Shown here one piece after another: positions 35,230 through 42,999 of a stretch of 64,000 nucleotides of DNA (position 1 is its first letter; the number at the start of each line of letters is the position of its first letter). This stretch comes from Gammaproteobacteria bacterium (GTDB taxonomy: Bacteria; Pseudomonadota; Gammaproteobacteria; SZUA-140): the NCBI GenBank assembly GCA_020847075.1, contig JADLCS010000042.1, positions 1 through 64,000 of the forward strand. Direction: 5' to 3'. A model generated the notes under the pieces. That model made no database searches, had not been told where the DNA came from, and saw only the letters and a list, made by a program, of their open reading frames with translations. Made by a program: the position numbers and the translations under genes.

Positions 35230-38200
35230 ATGTCTGTCCTACGTTTGCCGGCGGTGCATTCCAACTCACAGGGCGACGGCCGTCATCGCCGCGCCTCGAT
35301 CCCGCGACGGCCGGGTTTTCGAACGAGGATCACTTCCCGCCTATCTACGACCCTCGGCCTCGCCCTGGTGTTCGCCCTGTCCCTGGCCGGCTGCGGCGGG
35401 GACTCCAGCGATCCGAGCTATGCCATCGGCGGTACGGTCTCCGGGCTGGACGGCACCGTGGAGCTGCAGAACAACGGCGCGAATAACCGTGCGTTATCGA
35501 GCGACGGCGCCTTCTCTTTCGTCAAGAAGCTGAAGAAAGGGGATGCCTATCAGGTCACCGTGCTCACGCAGCCCGCCGAGCAGACGTGTACGGTATCCAA
35601 CGGTTCGGGGACCGTGGGCGACGCCGATGTGGGTAACGTGGCGATCACCTGTGTCGACAGGCCCCGCTTCACGGTCGGCGGCACCGTCTCCGATCTCACG
35701 GGCGCCCTGGGGCTGCGGAACAACGGCGGGAACGACCTGACGGTCTCTGCCTCCGGGGGCTTTACCTTCACCGCCACGGTGCTGGATGGCGGCGACTATG
35801 ACGTCACCGTCCAAACCCAGCCCGCGGGGCAGATCTGCACCGTGAGCAACGGTTCCGGTACTGTCGACGGGGCCAATGTCACCGACGTCGCGGTCTCCTG
35901 CGTCAGCACGCATACCGTCGGCGGCACGATCTCCGGTCTCTCCGTCCCCGGCACGGTGGAGCTGCGGAACAACGGCGGGGATAACCTCACGCGATCCGCG
36001 AACGGCGGCTTCACCTTCGCCACCGTCCTCACGGAGGGCAGCAGTTACGCGGTCTCCGTCCTGACCCAGCCCGCGGGACAGACCTGCACCGTGAGCAACG
36101 GCTCCGGCACGGTGGGCACGGCGAACATCAGCGATGTCACGGTCACCTGCGTCAACAACTACACGGTCGGCGGCACCGTCACCGGCCTGACCGGCACCGT
36201 GGTGCTGCAGAATAACGGCGGCGACGACCTGAACCGCGCCGCCGACGGCAACTTCACCTTCGCCACCGCGCTGGTCGACGGCAGCGCCTACGATGTCACC
36301 GTCCTCGACCAGCCCGCCGGACAGTTCTGCACCGTGAGCAACGGCGCCGGCAGTCTGAGCGGCGCCAACGTGACGGCCGTGACGGTGGAGTGTGTCAACA
36401 GCATCAGCCTATCTGTCGCACTCAATCCGGACACGGTACGTCCGAGTGATAGTGTCGAAGCCCTGATCCGTGTCACCAATCGAGGCGATTCCGCGGTCGA
36501 TAATATCGTTCTGCAGGCGCGTTTCCCGACCTCCGGTGTTAATTCTTTGTCCAATGCACTGATCAGCAGCGGCGGCAGCTGCCCCGGTGGGAGTTGCGGT
36601 CTCGGAGAGCTGGTGACCTGGACCATCGGATCGCTGGCGGCCGGCCAGGGCACCATCGTGTCCTTGCCGATATTCGTCTCGAGTTCCGTGTCCGATGGTG
36701 CCCTTATCACGGTGCCGGCCGAGGTGCAGGTGGACGGGGACCAGGTGGCGACGGCGTCCGAGTCGGTCACGGTGGACGGAGACAATGCCTTGTCCCTGAA
36801 TCTCGACGTCAGTAAAGGCGACGCCTCGCCGGGTGATGCACTGAGCTACACGCTGACCTATGCCAACCGCAGCGGGGCGAGCATCACCGGCACGACCCTG
36901 ACCCTGCCGCTGCCGGAGGGCGTCACCTTTGCCTCGGCGACCGGCGGCGGGACCCTGGTTGGCGACAGCGTGGAATGGACGCTGGGCACGCTGCTGACGA
37001 CTCAGTCGGGGCGGCAGCAGGTCGTGGTCACCGTGGATAGCGATGCGGATGCCGGAACGGTCCTGGCTGTCGATGCGGCCGAACTGGCCGGAACGAGCGC
37101 CACCACGGGTGCCGAGCTGGCGCAGGCCGCGGGCGCGACGCAGGTCGTGACCGCGCCGGTGCTCGGTTTGCAAATCGAGATGGATTCGGATCCGGTCCGT
37201 ACCGGCGATGGAATAAGGGCTAGGCTGACCGTTACCAATCACAGTGCCACCACGCTGACGAATACGCAACTGCAGGCGCGCTTCCCGATGGACAACGTCG
37301 GTTCCCTCAACGACTCCCTCATCAGCGGAGGGGGAACTTGTCCCGGCGGCAGTTGTGGTCCCGGGGAGCTGGTGACCTGGACCGTGGGCACGCTTACGGC
37401 CGGGGCCGGGGTAACCGTGATGTTGCCGATGTACATCTCGTCATCCACGGATTCGGGAACATTGATGGGGTTGCACGGCATTGTGACCGCCGATACGGTG
37501 TCGCCGGAGTTCGTGTCGCACACGGTGGTCGTCGATGACAATGCGCTCTCGCTGGCGCTCAATGAAGACAAGGACGCCGTGACACCGGGCGGCACGCTGA
37601 CCTACACACTGACCTATGGCAATCGCAGCGGGGCAAGCCTCACGGGCAGCACGCTGACCCTGCCGCTGCCGGCCGGGGTGACCTTCGTCTCCGCGACCGG
37701 TGGCGGGACCCTGGTGAATGACAGCGTGCAATGGAGCCTGGGGACGCTGACGGCGGGACAGGTCGGTCGGCGGCAGGTAACGGTCACCGTGAACAGCGGT
37801 CCGGACAACGGCGCCGTCCTGGCGGTGGATGCGGCGCAGATCGCGGCAACGAGCGCGACCACCGGTACGGAGCTGGCACGCGCAACGGCGGCGACGCGCC
37901 TCCTGGCGGCCGCCCCGCTGGCCCTGTCGGTCGCGATCTCGCCGAATCCGATAGGCGTCAGCCAGACCATGACGGTCTCGCTGACGGTCACCAATACCGG
38001 CGCGGTGCCCCTCGACGCCGTCAGCCTGCAGGCGCGGTTCCCGACCGACGGAACTAATTCTCTCAGCGACTCCCTCATCACCGGCGGGGGCACGTGTCCC
38101 GGTGGCAGTTGTGGCCCCGGCGAGTTCGTGACCTGGCCGATCGGCACGCTGGCCGCGGGTGACGATGTGACGGTGTCGATGCCGGTGCCGGTATCCAGCT

Positions 38201-38307
38201 CGAACGATTCCGGCAACCTGATCGCGATCGACGCGCAGGTCAGTTCCGCCACCGGCGATCAGGCGGTCGCCGGCGATACCGCCGCCGTGGGCACCGGTTC
38301 ATTCTGA
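35230..38307 (+). CDS. Large modular repeat lipoprotein with DUF11-like domains
   Basis: A 1025-residue exported protein. A hydrophobic segment ends in lipobox LAGC (Cys55), after an unusually long Arg-rich start. Four repeats of about 82 residues follow (from 64, 147, 228 and 311), each with a GGTVSGL...LQNNG...TVLTQPAGQTCTVS pattern. Then come five alternating modules: type E (from about 391, 645 and 898, each with CPGGSCG.GE.VTW) and type F (from about 522 and 773, NRSGAS...LTLPLP.GVTF). The E/F modules look like DUF11 immunoglobulin-like folds. It is probably outer-membrane anchored and surface exposed. The ligand is unknown. Confidence 0.8.
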   Translation: MSVLRLPAVHSNSQGDGRHRRASIPRRPGFRTRITSRLSTTLGLALVFALSLAGCGGDSSDPSYAIGGTVSGLDGTVELQNNGANNRALSSDGAFSFVKKLKKGDAYQVTVLTQPAEQTCTVSNGSGTVGDADVGNVAITCVDRPRFTVGGTVSDLTGALGLRNNGGNDLTVSASGGFTFTATVLDGGDYDVTVQTQPAGQICTVSNGSGTVDGANVTDVAVSCVSTHTVGGTISGLSVPGTVELRNNGGDNLTRSANGGFTFATVLTEGSSYAVSVLTQPAGQTCTVSNGSGTVGTANISDVTVTCVNNYTVGGTVTGLTGTVVLQNNGGDDLNRAADGNFTFATALVDGSAYDVTVLDQPAGQFCTVSNGAGSLSGANVTAVTVECVNSISLSVALNPDTVRPSDSVEALIRVTNRGDSAVDNIVLQARFPTSGVNSLSNALISSGGSCPGGSCGLGELVTWTIGSLAAGQGTIVSLPIFVSSSVSDGALITVPAEVQVDGDQVATASESVTVDGDNALSLNLDVSKGDASPGDALSYTLTYANRSGASITGTTLTLPLPEGVTFASATGGGTLVGDSVEWTLGTLLTTQSGRQQVVVTVDSDADAGTVLAVDAAELAGTSATTGAELAQAAGATQVVTAPVLGLQIEMDSDPVRTGDGIRARLTVTNHSATTLTNTQLQARFPMDNVGSLNDSLISGGGTCPGGSCGPGELVTWTVGTLTAGAGVTVMLPMYISSSTDSGTLMGLHGIVTADTVSPEFVSHTVVVDDNALSLALNEDKDAVTPGGTLTYTLTYGNRSGASLTGSTLTLPLPAGVTFVSATGGGTLVNDSVQWSLGTLTAGQVGRRQVTVTVNSGPDNGAVLAVDAAQIAATSATTGTELARATAATRLLAAAPLALSVAISPNPIGVSQTMTVSLTVTNTGAVPLDAVSLQARFPTDGTNSLSDSLITGGGTCPGGSCGPGEFVTWPIGTLAAGDDVTVSMPVPVSSSNDSGNLIAIDAQVSSATGDQAVAGDTAAVGTGSF

Positions 38308-38320
38308 GCGAGGGGGCGAG

Positions 38321-38623
38321 ATGACAAGCAGAATATCGAGGATCGGCGGTCTTTCGATCGCGCTCCTGTCCACGCTGACGCTGGCGGCCTGCGGTTCGAA
38401 GCTGAGCGGCGAATATTCCGACCCGGACGGGATGGTGAGCTACCACTTCGAATCCGGCGGCCGGGTCTACGTGTCCGCGATGGGCAACGAGACCGAGCTG
38501 AAATACGCCGTCAACGACCGAAAGGTCAGGATCGAGATGCCGGAAGGGAATCAGATATTGACCTTGCTGGACGACGGTTCGCTGCAGGGGCCGATGGGGA
38601 TGAAGCTGGTCAAGAAGAAATGA
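38321..38623 (+). CDS. Small lipoprotein
   Basis: A 100-residue protein with signal peptide and lipobox LAAC (Cys24) in LLSTLTLAACGSK. The mature part is about 75 residues, beta-rich and highly charged, with no recognised domain. A GAGGGGGCGAG ribosome site stands before the ATG. It lies 13 bp after the large lipoprotein and is surely co-transcribed with it, so the two may act together at the envelope. Confidence 0.82.
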   Translation: MTSRISRIGGLSIALLSTLTLAACGSKLSGEYSDPDGMVSYHFESGGRVYVSAMGNETELKYAVNDRKVRIEMPEGNQILTLLDDGSLQGPMGMKLVKKK

Positions 38624-38921
38624 TCCTGAAAGAGAGGGAGGAATTCCGCGCCTCATGGATCGGATCGGCCTCGAAAGACAGGCCGTGACGGGCCGGCACG
38701 GGGCGACCGGGCGTTGTTCATGAGGCCCGGGACCGTCGCTGTGCCGGTGAGCGCGGGTTGGGCTGAGCGTTGTTGGTGAAGCCCAGGGTTATTACCGCAT
38801 TGGCGGGATAGATACCCGGCGTCGGGATCGACGGCGTCCGGGCGGATTGGGCGGGATATAACAACAAAGGGAAGACGCTGGGGGAAAATTTCGAGAATGG
38901 ATCCTCATTGAATTTCCCCGC
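38624..38921. other. Intergenic tail before the terminator
   Basis: About 300 bp without a supported gene. A partial direct repeat, GGCGTTGTTCATGAGGCCC and GAGCGTTGTTGGTGAAGCCC, occurs near 38711-38792. Nothing else is recognised. Confidence 0.4.
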
Positions 38922-38955
38922 CGGGCGGCCCGCAAGGGTCGCCCGATTTCTTTTT
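38922..38955 (+). terminator. Rho-independent terminator of the lipoprotein pair
   Basis: CGGGCGGCC (38922-38930) pairs with GGTCGCCCG (38937-38945) through one G-T pair and a 6-nt loop, followed by ATTTCTTTTT. It faces the convergent antitoxin gene, whose stop codon begins at its end. Confidence 0.8.
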
Positions 38956-39260
38956 CAGGCCACACGCGCCATGAGCCGAACGCCCAGTGCGCGCGCGACC
39001 TTCAGCACGGTGTCGAAGCGCGGCTTGGCGCCCGGGGCAAGGGCTTTATAGAGGCTCTCACGGCCCAGACCCGCATCCTTGGCGACCTGCGCGATGCCGC
39101 GTGCGCGGGCGATGTCGCCCAGAGCCGTCAGCAGCAGATCGGGATCGTCCGTTTCCAGCACGGCCGTCATGTACTCGGCGATCGCTTCGTCATCTGTCAG
39201 ATAACGCACTGCGTCGAACGGAACCAGTTTGGCTTTGGTTTTCGGTTTTGCCTTCTTCAT
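38955..39260 (-). CDS. HI1420-type addiction-module antitoxin without a visible toxin
   Basis: A 101-residue protein matching the antidote partner of RelE/ParE-type HI1419 toxins. It has VRYLTDDEAIAEYMTAVLE, ALGDIARARGIAQVAKDAGLGRESLYKAL (HTH, written here in overlapping parts) and VLKVARALGVRLMA. In complete modules a toxin of about 95 residues precedes it; here only 110 bp separate it from brnA and they hold no toxin. It is an orphan antitoxin or a decayed module. Confidence 0.82.
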   Translation of the reverse strand: MKKAKPKTKAKLVPFDAVRYLTDDEAIAEYMTAVLETDDPDLLLTALGDIARARGIAQVAKDAGLGRESLYKALAPGAKPRFDTVLKVARALGVRLMARVA

Positions 39261-39370
39261 GATTCGATCCCGGATTTACCGCTAATGGCTGATCCTGGAT
39301 CGGAGCACGTTCATAATGCCTTCGTTCGTTTCCCTTCAATCTCTTGGTACAGGTGATCGAAAGTGTGGAA

Positions 39371-39652
39371 TCAACCCGTGTGACGCCGTCTGCCGTGGCT
39401 GCCTGCGTGCGATGGCTCGGGTTGATCCAGCGCCTCCGTATAGGCATCGAGCAGGCGGCGAATCATCTTCTGGTACTGGGTGTTGTGTTTCTTCGCCTCG
39501 CGTTTGAAGAATGCGATACTGGATTTGCTCAATGCTATGGTGACCTTGACGGTATCGTCTTTGAGTACCAGTTCCTCGGGTGAAGGCAGGAAATCCGGCA
39601 CGACCCGGAGCCTTCCCAGGGATTCATCGGTGTATCTGGTTTTCCCGTTCAT
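39371..39652 (-). CDS. BrnA/CopG-like ribbon-helix-helix antitoxin
   Basis: A 93-residue antitoxin. After a poorly conserved start, residues 35-75 (VKVTIALSKSSIAFFKREAKK, then YQKMIRRLLDAYTEAL) match a ribbon-helix-helix fold of the BrnA type. Its start lies 29 bp inside the 3' end of the brnT frame, as usual for brnTA. It should bind the toxin and the upstream dyad. Confidence 0.8.
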   Translation of the reverse strand: MNGKTRYTDESLGRLRVVPDFLPSPEELVLKDDTVKVTIALSKSSIAFFKREAKKHNTQYQKMIRRLLDAYTEALDQPEPSHAGSHGRRRHTG

Positions 39653-39926
39653 ATATCCGTTTGCCTCTGCGCCAATAACCCGCGCCTATGATCCGAATGA
39701 TTCCGCCACGGTAGGTGAACCGTACGGTAAGGATGTCATCGTCAACCTTTCCAAAACAGTAATAACGCTTTTCTTCATTACTGTGGGACAAATCTTCGGC
39801 GATCACACGATCGGGATCGATGAAGGCGTACTGCGCCTCAGCGAACGTCACCCCGTGCTCGGCTTGGTTGACAAGATCCTTCCCTGGATCCCAGTCGAAG
39901 CATTCCTTGCTCGCCCATGCATCATA
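39624..39926 (-). pseudogene. BrnT-family toxin lacking an in-frame start codon
   Basis: The frame encodes CFDWDPGKDLVNQAEHGVTF, then AEDLSHSNEEKRYYCFGK and IIRIIGAGYWRRGKRIYE, the BrnT RNase pattern of about 90 residues. An in-frame TAA at 39927-39929 precedes it and no ATG, GTG, TTG or CTG lies between that stop and the conserved part. The first usable codon is GTG at 39849-39851, which would remove the WDPGK strand and give 75 residues. The two nearby ATGs (39925, 39922) are in another frame, consistent with an indel. Confidence 0.75.
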
Positions 39927-39954
39927 TTATAAATATGGTTTATAAGCCATATTT
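39926..39954 (-). promoter_or_regulatory. brnTA promoter and dyad operator
   Basis: A perfect minus-strand -10 TATAAT occupies 39931-39926. Arms AAATATGG (39931-39938) and CCATATTT (39947-39954) flank an 8-bp centre just upstream and overlap it by one base. No good -35 is visible at 16-18 bp, so an activator or weak promoter is possible. The dyad suits a BrnA-type repressor. Confidence 0.6.
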
Positions 39955-40028
39955 ATATATGGGTTTGGGATTTTAAAATGAGGATTTTTTCACAGGGGCA
40001 CATAACACGTGCCTGTCCTGTGAAGTTC

Positions 40029-40589
40029 CTAGCCCGGCCGGACGACGCGGCCGCTCAGCGCGTCGCGGATCTCGCTCGGGCGTCTCCGCGGGCCGACCCT
40101 GCCATTCAGCACGTAATCGAGCTCGCCGCCCAGATGGCGTTCGACCTGCAGCGCGGTGCGCGCCGCGGGTCGGCCGTGGCGGTTAGCGCTGGTGGAGACC
40201 AGCGCGTGGCCGACGGCGCGGCACAGCGCGGCGGCGAGGGGATGCGCGGTGACGCGCACGGCGATGGTGACGTGCGCGCCGCGCAGCCAGTAGGGCAGGG
40301 CGGGGGCGGCGGGCAGCAGCCAGGTGACCGGGCCGGGCCAGGTGTCCCGAACGCGCCGCATGACCGAGGCGGGCACCGGGCCGACGTAGGGCGCGAGCTG
40401 AGAGAAGTCGGCACCGATCAGGATCAGCCCCTGCGCGAGCGGGCGCCGCTTGATGTCGAGCAGACGGAAGACGGCGTCGCCGTCGAGCGGGTCGCAACCG
40501 AGGCCGTACACCGCCTCGGTGGGATAGGCGATGACGCCGCCCGCGCGGACGCAACGCGCGGCCATGCGCAACTGCCAGTCGCCGCTCAT
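40029..40589 (-). CDS. tsaC: Threonylcarbamoyl-AMP synthase
   Basis: Makes threonylcarbamoyl-AMP for t6A37 of tRNAs. The 186-residue YrdC-domain protein has AGGVIAYPTEAVYGLGCDP, KRRPLAQGLILIGAD, WPGPVTWLLPA and VSTSANRHG, all family signatures. It lacks the Sua5 C-terminal extension, so it is the TsaC form. It follows purE by 17 bp on the same strand. Confidence 0.95.
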   Translation of the reverse strand: MSGDWQLRMAARCVRAGGVIAYPTEAVYGLGCDPLDGDAVFRLLDIKRRPLAQGLILIGADFSQLAPYVGPVPASVMRRVRDTWPGPVTWLLPAAPALPYWLRGAHVTIAVRVTAHPLAAALCRAVGHALVSTSANRHGRPAARTALQVERHLGGELDYVLNGRVGPRRRPSEIRDALSGRVVRPG

Positions 40590-40606
40590 CGCGCGGATTG
40601 GCCGGA

Positions 40607-41116
40607 TTATTTCGCCTGGAGCTGCGCCTGCAGGGCCGCGTTCTTCGCCAGTATGGACTTGGCGTTGTCCGCGCGCTCCTGTTTCAGGCGCTCGGCGAGC
40701 CCGGCGTCGGACAGCGCGATGATCTGCGCGGCGAGATAGGCGGCGTTCTTCGCGCCGGCGGAACCGATGGCGACGCAGGCGACCGGGATGCCGCCCGGCA
40801 TCTGCACGGTGGAGAGCAGCGAGTCCATGCCCTTCAGCGGGCCGGCGTCCAGCGGCACGCCGATCACCGGCTTGACCGTGATGGCCGAGACCGCGCCGGC
40901 GAGGTGCGCGGCGAGCCCGGCGGCGCAGATGAATACGGCGCAGCCGCGCCGGTCGGCGTCGGTGACGTAGTCGTGCGTCTCCTTCGGGGTGCGGTGGGCC
41001 GAGGTGACGCGCACCTCGCAGGGGATCTGCAGCTTCTTCAGGGTGTCCAGCGTGTTCTGCATCACCGGCAGATCGCTGTCGGAACCCATCAGGACGGCGA
41101 CGAAGGTCTTGTTCAT
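40607..41116 (-). CDS. purE: N5-carboxyaminoimidazole ribonucleotide mutase
   Basis: Rearranges N5-CAIR to CAIR in purine synthesis. The 169-residue class I PurE has [10 protein letters not shown] (GSDSD at 11-15), SAHRTP with His41, and [28 protein letters not shown] in pieces typical of the family. Its usual partner purK is not next to it; tsaC follows directly. The gene lies between tsaC and a repeat-filled spacer to purD. Confidence 0.96.
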   Translation of the reverse strand: MNKTFVAVLMGSDSDLPVMQNTLDTLKKLQIPCEVRVTSAHRTPKETHDYVTDADRRGCAVFICAAGLAAHLAGAVSAITVKPVIGVPLDAGPLKGMDSLLSTVQMPGGIPVACVAIGSAGAKNAAYLAAQIIALSDAGLAERLKQERADNAKSILAKNAALQAQLQAK

Positions 41117-41428
41117 GGAGTAATCCTCGTGAAAAGTTTTTGAAGTTTCCGAATCAGTTTGTCATTCCGGGCGAAACGCAACGCGATCCCGAATCCTTTC
41201 TCCCTCTCCGCCCCTTGGGGCGGAGAGGGGCGGGGTGAGGTGGGGGAGAACGGAAAACATAAACCCTTCCTCCCTTCCCCGACCTCTCCCCCCGCACGCG
41301 GGCGGAGGGGAGCAGGGTCTTTGTTGCGCGGACCGTAAGGTGGGCGCGTCCTTCGTGCCCACGCAGCCGCGCACCGGATGCCCGCTTGCGCGGGAATGAC
41401 GATGAAATTTTTCAGCCTCTCCCCGAAT
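41117..41428. repeat. Repeat-filled purE-purD spacer
   Basis: The 312-bp spacer carries GTCATTCCGGG at its purE side and an inverted family I copy at 41374-41403 (CCCGC-TTGC-GCGGG, ending GGAATGACGA). Between them is a hairpin with perfect 13-bp arms (41202-41214 and 41217-41229, CCCTCTCCGCCCC type) and a looser G/C-rich stem near 41290. The outer GTCATTCCG/GGAATGACG ends suggest a mobile palindromic unit. No gene is seen. Confidence 0.6.
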
Positions 41429-42721
41429 TCAGTGCCCGCCGGTTTCGCGCGCGATGGCGCGGTGGCCGATGTCGGTGCGGTAATAGACGCCGCGCCAGTC
41501 GATCCGGTGTGCGAGTTCATAGGCGCGCGCCTGCGCGGCGGCGACGGTCTCGCCCAGGGCACAGGCGCACAGCACACGGCCGCCGTTGGTGACGACATCC
41601 TCGCCCTGCCGGCGCGTGCCGGCGTGGAAGACCTTGGCGTCGGCGGTCTCCCGCGTGGGCAGGCCGCGGATGACGTCGCCTTTCGCATAGTCCCCGGGGT
41701 AGCCGCCGGCGGCGAGCACCACGCCGAGCGCGGGGCGCGGGTCCCATTCCGCCGGTTCGGAATCGAGCCGGCCTTCCACGGCGGCCAGGCACAGCGCGAC
41801 CAGATCGGATCTCAGGCGCAGCATGATCGGCTGCGTCTCGGGGTCGCCGAAGCGGCAGTTGAATTCGAGTACCTTGGGCGTGCCGTCGGCGGCGATCATC
41901 AGGCCGGCGTAGAGGAAGCCGGTGTAGACGATGCCGTCCCGCGCCAGGCCGCGCACGGTGGGCAGGATCACCTCGTTCATGACGCGGTCGTGGATCGCGG
42001 GCGTCACCACCGGCGCCGGCGAGTAGGCGCCCATGCCGCCGGTGTTGGGGCCGGTGTCGCCGTCGTCGCGCGCCTTGTGGTCCTGCGAGGTGGCCATGGG
42101 CAACACGTTTTTGCCGTCGCACATAACGATGAAGCTCGCCTCTTCGCCGCGCAGGAATTCCTCGACGACCACGCGGTGTCCGGCGTCGCCGAAGGCGTTG
42201 CCCTGGAGCATGTCGGTGACGGCGTCGATGGCCTCCTGTTCGGTCGCGGCCAGGATCACGCCCTTGCCGGCGGCGAGGCCGTCGGCCTTGACGACGATCG
42301 GCGCGCCGGCGCGGCGGATGTAGTCCGTCGCCGCGTCGATGCCGGTGAACACACCGTAGGCCGCGGTGGGGATGCGATGGCGCGCGAGGAAATCCTTGCT
42401 GAAGGCCTTGGAGCCTTCCAGTTGCGCCGCCGCCCGGCTCGGGCCGAAGCAGCGCAGGCCGGCGGCGCGGAAGGCGTCGACGATGCCGGTGACCAGCGGC
42501 TGCTCCGGGCCGACGATGGTGAGACCCACCTCGTTGGCGCGCGCGAATTCCACCAGGCGCGGGAGGTCGGTGGCTTCGATGGCGACGTTCTCGATGCCGG
42601 GTTCGAGCGCCGTGCCGGCGTTGCCGGGCGCGACGTAGACGGTGTCGGCGAGCGGCGATTGCGCGGCCTTCCAGGCCAGGGCGTGCTCCCGCCCGCCGCC
42701 GCCTACGATCAGGATGTTCAT
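41429..42721 (-). CDS. purD: Phosphoribosylamine-glycine ligase
   Basis: Joins glycine to phosphoribosylamine in purine synthesis. The 430-residue ATP-grasp protein starts MNILIVGGGGREHALAWK; upstream in-frame codons are not conserved. TVYVAPGNAGT, APIVVKADGLAAGKGVILA, GLMIAADGTPKVLEFNCRFGDPETQ and VVLAAGGYPG are present. In related genomes purD directly follows purH; here 6.3 kb of opposite-strand DNA separates them. Confidence 0.97.
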   Translation of the reverse strand: MNILIVGGGGREHALAWKAAQSPLADTVYVAPGNAGTALEPGIENVAIEATDLPRLVEFARANEVGLTIVGPEQPLVTGIVDAFRAAGLRCFGPSRAAAQLEGSKAFSKDFLARHRIPTAAYGVFTGIDAATDYIRRAGAPIVVKADGLAAGKGVILAATEQEAIDAVTDMLQGNAFGDAGHRVVVEEFLRGEEASFIVMCDGKNVLPMATSQDHKARDDGDTGPNTGGMGAYSPAPVVTPAIHDRVMNEVILPTVRGLARDGIVYTGFLYAGLMIAADGTPKVLEFNCRFGDPETQPIMLRLRSDLVALCLAAVEGRLDSEPAEWDPRPALGVVLAAGGYPGDYAKGDVIRGLPTRETADAKVFHAGTRRQGEDVVTNGGRVLCACALGETVAAAQARAYELAHRIDWRGVYYRTDIGHRAIARETGGH

Positions 42722-42801
42722 CGCGTGTATGAGTGCCCGTTGTTCGCTTGCAGGCCGTACAGGATACCGCATCCCGAGCGGACGGGTCATCCGGCGGAGA
42801 G

Positions 42802-42895
42802 GGGGGACAGATTTTTAAATCTGTCCCCCTCCAGCGGAAATCTGTCCCCTAGCCGCTGTACGCACTGTACGGGGACAGATTTGAAATCTGTCCCC
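42802..42895. repeat. Three family II copies upstream of purD
   Basis: A full palindrome has arms GGGGGACAGATTT and AAATCTGTCCCCC (42802-42829), a half copy AAATCTGTCCCC sits at 42838-42849, and a second full palindrome at 42871-42895 has 12-bp arms and a 1-nt centre. They mark the purD-side edge of the insertion holding the two repeat proteins. Confidence 0.8.
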
Positions 42896-42999
42896 GCAGT
42901 ATTGTACTAAGCCGTTGATTCGTTGAGGCCGCCATGAAATCGGCGTATCATGGAGCCGTCCTCTCGAATCCCGCATTCACCTTACGGCAATGATGTCGC

